Shown one piece after another: positions 1 to 8,926 of a DNA stretch of 64,000 nt. How positions within the stretch are numbered: the stretch's first letter is position 1; each line of letters opens with the position of its first letter. Below the pieces are notes generated by a model. That model worked only from the letters and a program-made list of their open reading frames with translations, did no database searches and was not told where the DNA came from. The DNA is from JALEFZ01 sp039817415. Its GTDB lineage: Bacteria > Bacteroidota > Bacteroidia > J057. The stretch covers positions 62,001 to 126,000 of the forward strand of contig JBCBVV010000015.1 of assembly GCA_039817415.1 (NCBI GenBank), read 5' to 3'. The position numbers were made by a program, and so were the translations under genes.

Positions 1-1624
1 CATACAATTCTAATTGGGCCTTTTCTCCTAAGTCCTCTACCAGACTTACCCTCAGGAAATCCTGAAAAGGATTAGGCATAACCTGAATGGATTCGGCCAA
101 GTCATAATCAATGTTACTGGGAGAAAAACTGACTTGTTGGGTAAAGGAATCTCTTCCACAGCCATTTTCAGCAATGAGTGTAACATCATAGGTAGCTGAC
201 CCTCCAAAATCGTAGACAGGACTCCTTTCTATAAGGCGATCTCCCCCTTGAAAATCCCAAATATAGCGACTACCGTATTGGCTCTTATTGATCATCAGAG
301 CTGCTGTTCCATTTGTATTGTACTCAAAGTTGGAGACAGGCATTGGACCATAGACATTGGATCCTGTGGAGCTTACTTTTACCCAGATTGTATCTAGGGC
401 CCCTGCAATATTGGGGCAGTTGCTGGCATGTAAAGCTGAAATGACAAGGGGAATGAGCGTATCTCCAACAGGATAAGTAGCACAATTGGGCTTCCAACAG
501 ACCTGACCATTTACAGGATTAGCGCCAGACTGGGTGAATGAGGCTTGGTTTTGGAAGGCGTTTCCTAAGGCTTCGACAAAAATACTATCCTGTAAAGTGG
601 GATGTGTAACGCTTACTGGATAGCAAAATGAATCTGCATCTGTAATGAAGATGGTATCTCCCACGTGATTGAGTGCAGATATATCTTGGACAATAGTGGG
701 AAGGGTAGAGTCTGTTTTGCAGGTAATGACATGCATTTGAAAGTCAAATCGATACGTCCCTAATAAATTTCCATTTCTATATTCAGATGCCTGAATGGCA
801 TAGGCAAAAATACCAGCTTGGTTTGCATTGAAGTTAAGGTAACCTGTCTGAGGATCAAGAAAGTGAGTCGAATTTGTTCCAAAAGGTTCCTGGGCTGTAA
901 AACCAGGATTGAAAGTTACATGTTGATAGGGAGGTCCTCCCATAGGATTTACAAAAGGATCTACCGTTGGGTCATTGCCTCCTTGCTGCGGATTGCCTGT
1001 TCCTAATCCTAGGAAATTGATGCCTGTGTAGGGCGCAACAAGTTCATATACAATGGAATCTCCATCTGCATCGTAAGCAGAATGGTCAAAATCAAAGGGC
1101 TGATTGGCACAAGCGAAGGTGAGCGGAAGGTTTTGAAACTCTGGAGAGTTATTGTAAGTAGCCAAGTTTGATCCAGGAAGGGAAGCAACCATGGTCATTC
1201 CAGCGCCTAAAGGATTTTGAAGGTTGTCAATGGCAAAGTTTCGGCAACACCTACTCCAGCCAAAGGCATAACCACTTGGACTTAGGGGTAAGGATACTGA
1301 GGTGGTGTAGGTCATGAACTCCACACAAATGTTAGGAGGTACATTGTTACACTGAGCAGCATACTGTAACTGAGGACTCTGTGCAGGGGCGGGGATACTG
1401 ATCGTGCTGTAAACACCCCCATTCCCATCGAAAACAAACATGTTAATCAGTGCATCGAAAGGAGCTTGTCCATTTAGGCAATCTCTGTAGAGCGTGAGCT
1501 TTACTTCGTAGGTTTGTGTGAAAGGATCAGTACATGTGTAGGAAAGGCTGGACCCAATGATATGGGTGGCAAAGGTAGCATGCACGTACAATATTGCAGC
1601 CAAAAATAAAAGGAATTTTTTCAT
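1..1624 (-). CDS. Secreted PKD-containing protein with T9SS sorting tail (C-terminus cut by window edge)
   Basis: The reading frame stays open from an ATG at 1624 to base 1, giving about 541 residues with no stop, so the 3' end lies outside the window. An in-frame ATG at 1630 (MTMKKF) is an alternative start. It begins with a signal peptide (MKKFLLFLAAILY...FA) followed by THIIGSSLSY, a start common in large Bacteroidota secreted proteins. The middle is rich in aromatic, Asn and Pro residues and contains LTLYRDC and several cysteines. Around residues 440-500 lies a PKD-like fold (YIWDFQGGDRL, VYDFGGSATYDVTLIAENGCG). The visible end (VMPNPFQDFLRVSL) matches the start of a type A T9SS sorting domain, so few residues are probably missing. 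The likely place of action is the cell surface or outside the cell, as an adhesin or gliding-associated protein. That role is inferred; the secretion route is well supported. Confidence 0.85.
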   Translation of the reverse strand, partial: MKKFLLFLAAILYVHATFATHIIGSSLSYTCTDPFTQTYEVKLTLYRDCLNGQAPFDALINMFVFDGNGGVYSTISIPAPAQSPQLQYAAQCNNVPPNICVEFMTYTTSVSLPLSPSGYAFGWSRCCRNFAIDNLQNPLGAGMTMVASLPGSNLATYNNSPEFQNLPLTFACANQPFDFDHSAYDADGDSIVYELVAPYTGINFLGLGTGNPQQGGNDPTVDPFVNPMGGPPYQHVTFNPGFTAQEPFGTNSTHFLDPQTGYLNFNANQAGIFAYAIQASEYRNGNLLGTYRFDFQMHVITCKTDSTLPTIVQDISALNHVGDTIFITDADSFCYPVSVTHPTLQDSIFVEALGNAFQNQASFTQSGANPVNGQVCWKPNCATYPVGDTLIPLVISALHASNCPNIAGALDTIWVKVSSTGSNVYGPMPVSNFEYNTNGTAALMINKSQYGSRYIWDFQGGDRLIERSPVYDFGGSATYDVTLIAENGCGRDSFTQQVSFSPSNIDYDLAESIQVMPNPFQDFLRVSLVEDLGEKAQLELY

Positions 1625-1746
1625 GGTCATTTTGGTAAGTTTGATTGTAATCTTACCAAAAAGTAGACACAAATTACTTGATTTAAAAGCAATTTTGACC
1701 ATGAAAAGAGGCCTTGATTACACGTCTATGCAGGTTATGATACTTG

Positions 1747-2481
1747 TTAAAGTTTGCTAGCTGCCAATGCACCTCCTACGATTCCAGCTTGGTTTTGGAG
1801 CTCTGCTGGAACTACACGAGTAGGAACTTCCAAGTAATGTTGGAACTTCTCAAACTTCTTACTCACTCCCCCTCCCAAAATGATCATGTCAGGATAGAAC
1901 AGTCTATAAACATGGTTCAAATATTCATTAAAGCGATAAGCCCATTCCTCCCAGGACAAGCCCTCAGCTTTTCGAATAGAGTCTGCTGCATATTTCTCTG
2001 CAATTCCCCCTTTGAACCGCAAATGTCCTAACTCTGTATTAGGTACGAGGTTGCCATTGTTGATGATAGCTGAGCCAATGCCCGTTCCAACTGTAATGAC
2101 CATTAACAATCCTGAGCTCCCTTTTCCAACGCCATATTGAACTTCTGCGTATCCTGCTGCATCCGCATCGTTGACGACGATGAATTCATTGCCACAAGCT
2201 CTGCGAAAGCTTTCAGCGATATTGGCTCCAATCCAGGAATCATCGATATTAGAAGCAGTTTTTGCCACGCCGTTTTGTACCACAGCTGGAAAGCCTACGC
2301 CTATTTTACCGGTATAATTGAAGTGTTGGACAAGTTCTCTCACTGTCAGGCTGACAGCTTCTGGGGTGGCAGGTTTGGGGGTATCTATGCGATGACGCTC
2401 AGTTACCAATTCGCCAGTATTGATATCGACTAGGGCTCCTTTGATACCAGAACCTCCTATGTCAATTCCAAGAATATTCAC
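1747..2481 (-). CDS. ppgK: Polyphosphate glucokinase (ROK family)
   Basis: This 244-residue ROK-family sugar kinase has the features of polyphosphate-glucose phosphotransferases, which make glucose 6-phosphate from glucose using polyphosphate and sometimes ATP. The N-terminal phosphate-binding motif is DIGGSGIKG (residues 6-14). The catalytic aspartate sits in NDADAAG near residue 105. The second phosphate loop is TVGTGIGSAI, followed by TELGHL, the usual ppgK context. The C-terminal adenosine-type motif is IILGGGVSKKF. The length is typical for this branch, and the zinc-binding cysteine motif of ROK repressors and NagC-type kinases is absent. It is the second-last gene of a minus-strand run. 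Glucose 6-phosphate would feed the glycogen and pentose phosphate genes found elsewhere in the window. Family assignment is confident; phosphate-donor preference cannot be read from sequence. Confidence 0.88.
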   Translation of the reverse strand: MNILGIDIGGSGIKGALVDINTGELVTERHRIDTPKPATPEAVSLTVRELVQHFNYTGKIGVGFPAVVQNGVAKTASNIDDSWIGANIAESFRRACGNEFIVVNDADAAGYAEVQYGVGKGSSGLLMVITVGTGIGSAIINNGNLVPNTELGHLRFKGGIAEKYAADSIRKAEGLSWEEWAYRFNEYLNHVYRLFYPDMIILGGGVSKKFEKFQHYLEVPTRVVPAELQNQAGIVGGALAASKL

Positions 2482-2586
2482 GACAGTAGTTAGTTGATGA
2501 GTTGCCTTTGCTAAACTTGGCGCAACTTACACATAATGATCAGATAATACCATAATATTTTCCCGATTGGTCAAAGTATCACTTGT

Positions 2587-2811
2587 TCAGCTTAAAAAGC
2601 TGTCCTGAATGCCATTTTCTTTGCAAATATTCCTCAGGTAAAGGCGGAATTTAAAGGGGGTAAGATGTTGAAGGCGTTTTTCTTTTTGCTTGAGACAGCG
2701 CTGAATTAGGATTCTAACCTGTTCATCCGAACAAGCCTTAAGTTCTCTCTCTAGTTCGGGGATTCCCCTTAGAAGAGCATCAATTTCTAATATGTAACGG
2801 TCTTCGCTCAC
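2587..2811 (-). CDS. Small conserved-looking helical protein, function unknown
   Basis: This 74-residue protein starts with ATG (MSEDRYILEID). It is highly charged and looks entirely alpha-helical (LLRGIPELERELKAC, RILIQRCLKQKEKRLQHL), with no signal peptide or membrane segment, so it is probably cytosolic. Its start lies 34 bases downstream of the patatin-like lipoprotein stop, on the same strand, so the two may be cotranscribed. The basic C-terminal half (FKFRLYLRNICKEN) could bind nucleic acid, but no helix-turn-helix is clear. I do not recognise the family. The frame looks coding because it fills the gap between two same-strand genes without competing open frames. Confidence 0.6.
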   Translation of the reverse strand: MSEDRYILEIDALLRGIPELERELKACSDEQVRILIQRCLKQKEKRLQHLTPFKFRLYLRNICKENGIQDSFLS

Positions 2812-2845
2812 TCCTCTTAAAATACAACTTTTTATCTACTCTGCT

Positions 2846-4258
2846 TTATTTTTCCTTGAGGTACGAAAGAAGAAGCTCACTTTTTTGGCGAACAACAGCC
2901 TTTCCAATGGTAACTAAAAATTCCAATTCCCTGGCACTCATGGTATACTTCGTGGGAATTCCTTCTGCCAACTCATAAAGAATCTGTAGGTCCAGATCAC
3001 TCAATTTTTCCTCATTTTTAATCATTTGAATGATCCTTTCTCGCTCTTTTTTGACGTAAATTCTAGCAGGGGGAGCTACTGTACTTCCCTCAATCAATGC
3101 CGTGAAATCTAGAAATATAGGGGTAATCCCAAATACTTTACATTTTTCTTGAATCTCCTTGTTGCGCATCATCCTCCTTGATACAAGACCACTTAGAGGA
3201 GTTTTCAGAACAGATGGAATGGAGAAGCTTCCATTAGGCGATTTACTGAAGGTATTGGGGTAAGCATTCATGTCGACGTCGATGACCAATAGAATTCTTG
3301 TGTCGGCTACTTTGTCTTCCTTTAGCATATCAATAGCAGCTCTAAATCCTACATTGTCGCATAAACCTCCGTCAAACAGATGTAAGTAGTTTTCTCCATT
3401 GTAAGTAGAGGGTAGGGTAGAGTTGCCCACAGCTCCCGGGAAGGTGCCACTTGCCTTGATCCCTACAGAAAGAGGGAGCTCATAGGGATTCATAGGGGCG
3501 GCATAATGGTAATTTTTCAACCTATGGGTATAACCAGCTACCTTATAATCAGCCAGGGTCTGGGGTGCAAAGGTAAAGAGTCGAATGTTGGATACCAGAC
3601 TGGCATTTGATACGAATAAGGGAAAGAGGACTTTTTTTAGTTCATTTTCTTTGGGAATGAATATGTCTCCCAATCTGATAGGATCAAGGGGTAAGCCCAT
3701 TCTTGCACGTAATTTCCTTCCGCAAATGAGGTTGTCAATTTTCCTTTCCAAATGATCTCCATTGTCTAGGTGATGGAAAAGGGTTCGAGGATTAAGTCTA
3801 CCAAAAATGACAGGTAGGGCATAACTAGCTAATAGATTGGGTTTGATAAAATTGTCATAGTAGTTGCCCAATAAAAAAGCTTCCTGGCTATTACTTAACA
3901 AGTGAGCATGATATGCAGAAATAAAGGAACCAGCAGCGAAACCACCGCCTGAGGTAGCTGATATGTAATCAATTTCTGAAAGGAAATTCCCACCCAAGTC
4001 GTTTGTTACTTCTTCTAAGCCCAACAAAACCCCTGCTGCAAAACCATATGCCCTTGATCCTCCACCTGAAATAGAAACACCGACGGCTAACTTAGCATGT
4101 TGTCTACTCCTCAATTGTGGAGATTTGTAAGGACTGATATCTACATAATCTTTTTGGGTGGGATAGTATTTATCTCTTTTGGGACGTATCTGTTTTTGAC
4201 AGGCAGAAAGGGAAAAAATAAGGCATAGCGCCAAGAAAATAGGGAAAACTCTATGCAT
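2846..4258 (-). CDS. Patatin-like phospholipase, predicted lipoprotein
   Basis: I place the start at the internal ATG at 4258, because the protein then opens with a clean lipoprotein signal (MHRVFPIFLALCL...LSAC, lipid-modified Cys at residue 20). An upstream in-frame ATG at 4306 would add 16 residues before it. The mature protein is a patatin-type serine hydrolase. The oxyanion-hole glycine loop is SGGGSRAYG. The nucleophile elbow is SATSGGG, with alanine in place of the first glycine of GxSxG. The catalytic dyad aspartate is in DGGLCDN. The family hydrolyses acyl ester bonds of phospholipids or related lipids. The lipobox suggests an envelope location, probably outer-membrane associated, where it could trim membrane lipids. 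It diverges from the glycogen synthase gene. A second, cytosolic patatin lies at 10043-11005. Confidence 0.83.
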   Translation of the reverse strand: MHRVFPIFLALCLIFSLSACQKQIRPKRDKYYPTQKDYVDISPYKSPQLRSRQHAKLAVGVSISGGGSRAYGFAAGVLLGLEEVTNDLGGNFLSEIDYISATSGGGFAAGSFISAYHAHLLSNSQEAFLLGNYYDNFIKPNLLASYALPVIFGRLNPRTLFHHLDNGDHLERKIDNLICGRKLRARMGLPLDPIRLGDIFIPKENELKKVLFPLFVSNASLVSNIRLFTFAPQTLADYKVAGYTHRLKNYHYAAPMNPYELPLSVGIKASGTFPGAVGNSTLPSTYNGENYLHLFDGGLCDNVGFRAAIDMLKEDKVADTRILLVIDVDMNAYPNTFSKSPNGSFSIPSVLKTPLSGLVSRRMMRNKEIQEKCKVFGITPIFLDFTALIEGSTVAPPARIYVKKERERIIQMIKNEEKLSDLDLQILYELAEGIPTKYTMSARELEFLVTIGKAVVRQKSELLLSYLKEK

Positions 4259-4375
4259 AGTCCCGAAGAATTCATTCTGTGTAAAAAAATAATCGTGCTT
4301 ATCCATAATTGATGTTGGCTAAAACAACCAAAACATTGAAATAATGATTGTCAGAAAGCCCGAATATTTGGTAAA

Positions 4376-6265
4376 TTGTGGAAAACCCTTCAAAAGCACA
4401 TTACAGTGAATCAGACATTACCTGAAATTCCCTCAAGCGAACACCCAACACAGCGTCTCAAACAACAAGCACTTTTGGTAGAAGTTGCTTGGGAAGTCGC
4501 CAACCAAGTGGGTGGTATTTACACAGTAATCCGTTCAAAGGTCCCTTCCATGTTGGAGAAATGGGGAGATAGGTATTGCCTCATCGGACCCTATGTTCAC
4601 CGTAATGTGTCTGCTATTTTTGAGGAGATTGAAGCTCCCAATGATCCTTATGGACGTGCTGTCAGGAAGATGCGTGAAATGGGATTTGAGGTTCATTATG
4701 GAAGGTGGTTGACCGATGGAAGGCCAAGAACTATTCTTTTCAATCCAAGATCTGTTTTTGAAAGACTGGGAGAAATCAAGTACCTCTTGTGGGAGCACCA
4801 CGGAATCAGCTTGCCAGCAGATGACGATCTGATCAATCAAGTGGTCGCTTTCGGTTGGTTGGTGAAGGTGTACTTGACAAGATTAACTGAGCCCGATGTC
4901 AATCAACAGCCCATCATCGCTCATGTTCATGAGTGGATGGCAGCTACTGCGATCCCAGAGATCAGAAGGGATAATCTACCAATTGCTACGGTTTTTACGA
5001 CCCATGCTACCATGTTAGGTCGGTACCTTGCGATGAATGCCGACAATTTCTACGAACACCTTCCCTTTTTCGATTGGGAAAAAGAGGCGCACTATTTCAA
5101 TATCGGTTCGAGAATTTACATAGAGAGAGCAGCTGCTCACGGATCTCATGTATTTACTACGGTAAGTGATGTTACGGCTCGTGAGTGTGTTCACCTTGTA
5201 GGTAGAAAACCAGAAGTGATTCTGCCTAATGGGATGAATATTGCACGCAGGTTGATTTCGCATGAGGTGCAAAATGAGCACCAACGTAGCAAAGAAGCCA
5301 TTCACCAATTTGTGCAAGGGCATTTCTTCCATAGTTACAACTTCGACCTAGACAATACTCTCTACTTCTTCTCTTCGGGGAGGTATGAGTACAAAAACAA
5401 GGGATTTGATATCACCCTTGAGGCACTAGCCAGGTTGAATTGGCGAATGAAGCAAGCCAATATTGATAAGACCGTAGTGATGTTCTTTATCACCAAAAAG
5501 CCTTATCACAGCATCAATCCTTCGGTTCTGCAATCAAAAGCAACCCTGGATAAGCTTCATCAGACTACACAGGCCATTCACCAACAAATTGGTGAACGCC
5601 TTTTCAAGTGGGCGACCACCTCTCAGAATCAGTCCTTCCCTGACCTGAATAACTTTGTGGATGATTTCATGAAGATTAGGCTGAGAAGAAGTCTTCAAAC
5701 CTGGCAGTCAGGCCATTTGCCTTCCATTGTTACCCATAACCTGGAGAAGGATTACAATGACGAAATGCTCAATTTCATGAGGACGGCCAACCTGCTGAAC
5801 TATCGTGAAGACAAGGTGAAATTGGTCTATCATCCTGACTTTATCAATTCATCTAGTCCATTGTTTGGTATGGATTATCCTGATTTTGTTAAAGGATGCC
5901 ATATGGGAGTTTTCCCATCTTACTATGAGCCCTGGGGATATACACCACTTGAATGTATGGTAAGTGGAGTACCAGCAATTACTTCTGATTTGGCGGGCTT
6001 TGGTAATTATATAGAAAAGGCTTTCCCAAATACTGAACAGCACGGTCTTTATGTGGTCAACAGAAAAAGCAGGTCCTATGATGATGCTGCTAACCAGCTA
6101 GCTGATGTCATGTTCTCTTTTGTTCAGTCCGAAAGGTCTGAGCGAATCGCCCAAAGATACAAGCTACAGGAAGCTGCCGAATTATTCGACTGGAAGCACC
6201 TGACGCGCCATTATGAGCGAGCCTACGATATAGTACTAGAGCGTTGCTTTAAGCTGAACGACTAA
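4376..6265 (+). CDS. Glycogen/starch synthase, GT3 family
   Basis: This 629-residue glycosyltransferase resembles the eukaryotic-type GT3 glycogen synthases that Bacteroidota often use in place of GlgA. The N-terminal signature is LLVEVAWEVANQVGGIYTV (sugar-nucleotide domain), followed by DRYCLIGPY and VHEWMAATA. In the C-terminal half, GCHMGVFPSYYEPWGYTPLE carries the EPWG nucleotide-sugar-binding region near residue 520. The reaction is transfer of glucose from UDP- or ADP-glucose to the non-reducing end of glycogen; the donor cannot be read here. No ATG fits the N-terminus: the first usable codon is TTG at 4376, with GTG at 4406 as an alternative. It heads a plus-strand locus with a GT4 glycosyltransferase and a GH57 enzyme, and diverges from the patatin lipoprotein 117 bases away. 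Confidence 0.9.
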   Translation: MWKTLQKHITVNQTLPEIPSSEHPTQRLKQQALLVEVAWEVANQVGGIYTVIRSKVPSMLEKWGDRYCLIGPYVHRNVSAIFEEIEAPNDPYGRAVRKMREMGFEVHYGRWLTDGRPRTILFNPRSVFERLGEIKYLLWEHHGISLPADDDLINQVVAFGWLVKVYLTRLTEPDVNQQPIIAHVHEWMAATAIPEIRRDNLPIATVFTTHATMLGRYLAMNADNFYEHLPFFDWEKEAHYFNIGSRIYIERAAAHGSHVFTTVSDVTARECVHLVGRKPEVILPNGMNIARRLISHEVQNEHQRSKEAIHQFVQGHFFHSYNFDLDNTLYFFSSGRYEYKNKGFDITLEALARLNWRMKQANIDKTVVMFFITKKPYHSINPSVLQSKATLDKLHQTTQAIHQQIGERLFKWATTSQNQSFPDLNNFVDDFMKIRLRRSLQTWQSGHLPSIVTHNLEKDYNDEMLNFMRTANLLNYREDKVKLVYHPDFINSSSPLFGMDYPDFVKGCHMGVFPSYYEPWGYTPLECMVSGVPAITSDLAGFGNYIEKAFPNTEQHGLYVVNRKSRSYDDAANQLADVMFSFVQSERSERIAQRYKLQEAAELFDWKHLTRHYERAYDIVLERCFKLND

Positions 6266-6300
6266 CCTAAGAAGGAGAGTTCTCCTTTAGCATTCAAAAT

Positions 6301-6354
6301 AGACCTTGCGACTGAAATAGGTATACTTTTTATACCGCCTCATTCGTAAGGTCT
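6301..6354 (+). other. Long imperfect hairpin between the two glycogen glycosyltransferase genes
   Basis: The transcript could fold into one long stem. Bases 6301-6311 pair with 6344-6354 (11 pairs, one of them G-U). Then 6313-6315 pair with 6340-6342, and 6320-6325 pair with 6331-6336 around a CTTTT loop. That is about 20 pairs within 54 bases, interrupted by one mismatch and one small internal loop. A second short palindrome (6272-6287) lies just upstream. Neither has a long U-tract after it, so this looks more like a processing or stability element than a simple terminator. It lies 35 bases after the GT3 stop and 107 bases before the preferred GT4 start. Confidence 0.5.
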
Positions 6355-6461
6355 ATGTAGTTATGGATGAATCAGTTCGAGAAGCTTATCATTTTCATCA
6401 AACGGATTCTTACAATATCCTGAATATTTTTTTGTATGTTGAGACCAAAGCAACTACTCGC

Positions 6462-7763
6462 ATGAAGCCTAGAGTTTTGATGTTAGGTTGGGAACACCCT
6501 CCCTACTTTAATGGAGGACTGGGAGTCGCCAGCACCGCCCTTGCTGAATCTATAAAACCACATGTTGACCTGAGAATGGTCGTTCCTAAGTCAGGTATTA
6601 CCGCCAAGGTTCCCGCTTATGAATTAATCGGTCTAAACGCTCTTCAACTTCCTCCCAGGAGGATCACAGTAAAGCGAGAAGTAAAAGAGCAATTGAAAAA
6701 AGTTAAACTTCACTATGTCGAAGTAGACTTACAGGGATATGAAAATGTCCCTCCACAGGTTCGACAGGTTCCTATGGGATCTGATTTTATCACCATCACC
6801 AAGGTAATTGAAGAAGACAAAGAAGTTGAAGGGCCCTTCTTGATAGACGAGCTGTATGGTCATGACCTATACGACAAAGTCATCGAATATACCGAGATTG
6901 TGGCTGAAATGGCCAAGGAATGGGAATTTGATATTATTCATTGCCATGACTGGATGACTTTTTTGGCTGGGCTTGAGTTAAAAGCAGCTACTGCTAAACC
7001 TCTTGTTCTCCATGTTCATTCCTTACAATATGACCGCGCTGGACCTGAGAGTAGGGACCTTATTTATCAAATAGAACGTCATGCGATGGGTCAGGCCGAT
7101 GCCATCTTGCCCGTAAGCCATTATACATCCGATATTATTCAAACCTATTACGGGATCTCTCCTGAAAAGATCACACCCATCCACAATGGTTTGAACATGA
7201 AGGAACCTTATCGTTCTGAAAAACCCTTTCCTGAAAACTTGGTAGTTTTCCTCGGGAGAATAACTGGACAAAAAGGACCTGCCTATTTCTTTGAGGCTGC
7301 CAAAAAGATCTTGGAAGAGCGGAAAGATATGAGATTCATGTTGGCGGGTAAAGGAGAGTTGATTGATAAACTTATCCAACAAGCTGCTGAAGAGGGCTTG
7401 GGCGATAGAATTCATTTTACTGGATTTTTGGAACCAGATCGTGTACGCGAACTACTTGCCATGGCGGATGTGTATGTCATGCCATCTGTATCAGAACCTT
7501 TTGGTTTGTCGGCCTTAGAGGCTGCTCATATGGGAGTACCCGTTATACTCTCAGAGAATGCTGGGGTAAAGGAAGTCTTAAACCATGCCTTGGCCATTGA
7601 ATATAAAGATACCGATCGATTGGCGAGAATGATTACCTCAGTAGTAGATGACCATCTATGGAAGCAGCGTATTGTTCAGGGACAAAAAGCCGACCTGAAA
7701 TCTGTTGCCTGGTCCAATAGTGGTAAACAGGTGGTTGAGGTATATGAATCTCTCTTAAGCTAG
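6462..7763 (+). CDS. Glycosyltransferase, GT4 family (glycogen locus)
   Basis: The preferred start is ATG at 6462 (MKPRVLMLGWEHPP). An upstream ATG at 6363 adds 33 residues unlike any glycosyltransferase N-terminus. The 433-residue protein has the glycogen-synthase-like opening WEHPPYFNGGLG, which forms the nucleotide-sugar glycine loop, then CHDWMTFLAG. The GT4 C-terminal domain starts at VVFLGRITGQKGP, with MPSVSEPFGLSALEA providing the EPFGL retaining-GT motif (E-x7-E) near residue 340. It is probably cytosolic and transfers glucosyl units in alpha-glucan synthesis. Bacteroidota glycogen loci commonly pair a GT3 and a GT4 enzyme with a GH57 enzyme, as here. The stop is nine bases from the GH57 start, so those two are translated from one message. 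Exact donor and acceptor are not known. Confidence 0.86.
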   Translation: MKPRVLMLGWEHPPYFNGGLGVASTALAESIKPHVDLRMVVPKSGITAKVPAYELIGLNALQLPPRRITVKREVKEQLKKVKLHYVEVDLQGYENVPPQVRQVPMGSDFITITKVIEEDKEVEGPFLIDELYGHDLYDKVIEYTEIVAEMAKEWEFDIIHCHDWMTFLAGLELKAATAKPLVLHVHSLQYDRAGPESRDLIYQIERHAMGQADAILPVSHYTSDIIQTYYGISPEKITPIHNGLNMKEPYRSEKPFPENLVVFLGRITGQKGPAYFFEAAKKILEERKDMRFMLAGKGELIDKLIQQAAEEGLGDRIHFTGFLEPDRVRELLAMADVYVMPSVSEPFGLSALEAAHMGVPVILSENAGVKEVLNHALAIEYKDTDRLARMITSVVDDHLWKQRIVQGQKADLKSVAWSNSGKQVVEVYESLLS

Positions 7764-7772
7764 TAAGAGGGA

Positions 7773-8924
7773 ATGCCAGATATCTGTCTTTACTTTCAAG
7801 CTCATCAACCTCATCGACTTAGAAGAGTTTCCCCATTAGACATTGGAAGGGGACAAAAACCCTTTGATACCTATCTCAATTCACAAATACTTCATCGGGT
7901 AGCAGATCTTTGCTATCTCCCGATGAACACCTTGCTTAAAAAGCTGATTTTGGCCTACCCAAGTCAGTTCTCGGTTGCATTTTCCCTAAGCGGTTGTTTG
8001 TTGGATCAATTGGGAGATTGGAGGCCTGAGGTGATTGCTTCCTTCCAAGAACTCGCTGCCACAGGGAGAGTAGAATTCTTAGGGGAGACCTATGAGCACT
8101 CCTTGTCCTATGTATTTGACAGAGACGAATTTGACCGACAACTAAATGCCCATCGAGAAGTCATTCATAGACTCTTTGGTCAACAAACGAAGGTATTTCG
8201 CCATACTGAGTTGATCTATACCAATTCGCTAGCAGATCACATAGCCCAGAAAGGGTTTAGGGGCATTTTGACAGAAGGCGCCGATAGATTATTAGAGGAA
8301 AATAGCCCCAATAGACTGTATTCTTCAAAGGGGTTAAATCCGATTCCACTTATGTTGAGAGATTACCGGCGATCGGATGACATTGCTTTTAGGTACAATG
8401 ATCCTGAATGGGAGTATTCTCCTCTTGATCCAAATGTTTTTCAAGGATGGATACATGAATCTGAAGGAGATTTAGTCAACATATTTATGGACTATGAGAC
8501 CTTTGGAGAACATCAATCCGATCACTCAGACCTATTCACTTTTTTTAGCCAGTGGATTGAACAAGCTGTTGTTTCCAATCAGTTTTTACTTCCCTCAGAG
8601 GTCCTTGAAAAGCATATTCCTTCGGATAGCCTTGATGTTCCTGATTATGTTTCCTGGGCAGATACAAGCAGAAGTTTGCAGGCTTGGTTAGGAAATGAAT
8701 TGCAACAGGATGCTCTTCGTAAGGTCATCTCTCTAAAGCAGAGTCTTTGTAGACAACATCCAGAGATATGGCGGCGCTTGCTTCAATCAGACCATTTTTA
8801 CTATATGGCTACTGGGGAAGGCCCTGATGCAGAAGTTCACGAATACTTCTCTCCTTACAAATCCCCCTATGATGCGTATTTAGTGTACATGAACGTATTG
8901 TCCAACCTTGAGTCTTCCCTTTGA
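7773..8924 (+). CDS. Glycoside hydrolase family 57 alpha-glucan enzyme
   Basis: This 383-residue protein opens with ICLYFQAHQPHRLR, the first conserved GH57 motif. GETYEHSLSY follows. The motif with the expected catalytic glutamate is VFRHTELIYTNS, and the acid/base aspartate is in NIFMDYETFGEH. GH57 enzymes act on alpha-1,4 and alpha-1,6 glucans as amylases, 4-alpha-glucanotransferases or branching enzymes. With only about 380 residues it matches the short cytosolic amylase-like group of Bacteroidota rather than the longer branching enzymes. It follows the GT4 gene by nine bases with a purine-rich AAGAGGGA stretch before the ATG, and so belongs to the glycogen operon. A role in trimming or remodelling glycogen is inferred from position. 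Its stop is two bases from the convergent stop of the next gene. Confidence 0.88.
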   Translation: MPDICLYFQAHQPHRLRRVSPLDIGRGQKPFDTYLNSQILHRVADLCYLPMNTLLKKLILAYPSQFSVAFSLSGCLLDQLGDWRPEVIASFQELAATGRVEFLGETYEHSLSYVFDRDEFDRQLNAHREVIHRLFGQQTKVFRHTELIYTNSLADHIAQKGFRGILTEGADRLLEENSPNRLYSSKGLNPIPLMLRDYRRSDDIAFRYNDPEWEYSPLDPNVFQGWIHESEGDLVNIFMDYETFGEHQSDHSDLFTFFSQWIEQAVVSNQFLLPSEVLEKHIPSDSLDVPDYVSWADTSRSLQAWLGNELQQDALRKVISLKQSLCRQHPEIWRRLLQSDHFYYMATGEGPDAEVHEYFSPYKSPYDAYLVYMNVLSNLESSL

Positions 8925-8926
8925 TT

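Noticed and set aside
1747..2481. ROK-family transcriptional repressor
   Set aside because: There is no N-terminal helix-turn-helix and no zinc motif; the length and motifs fit polyphosphate glucokinase.
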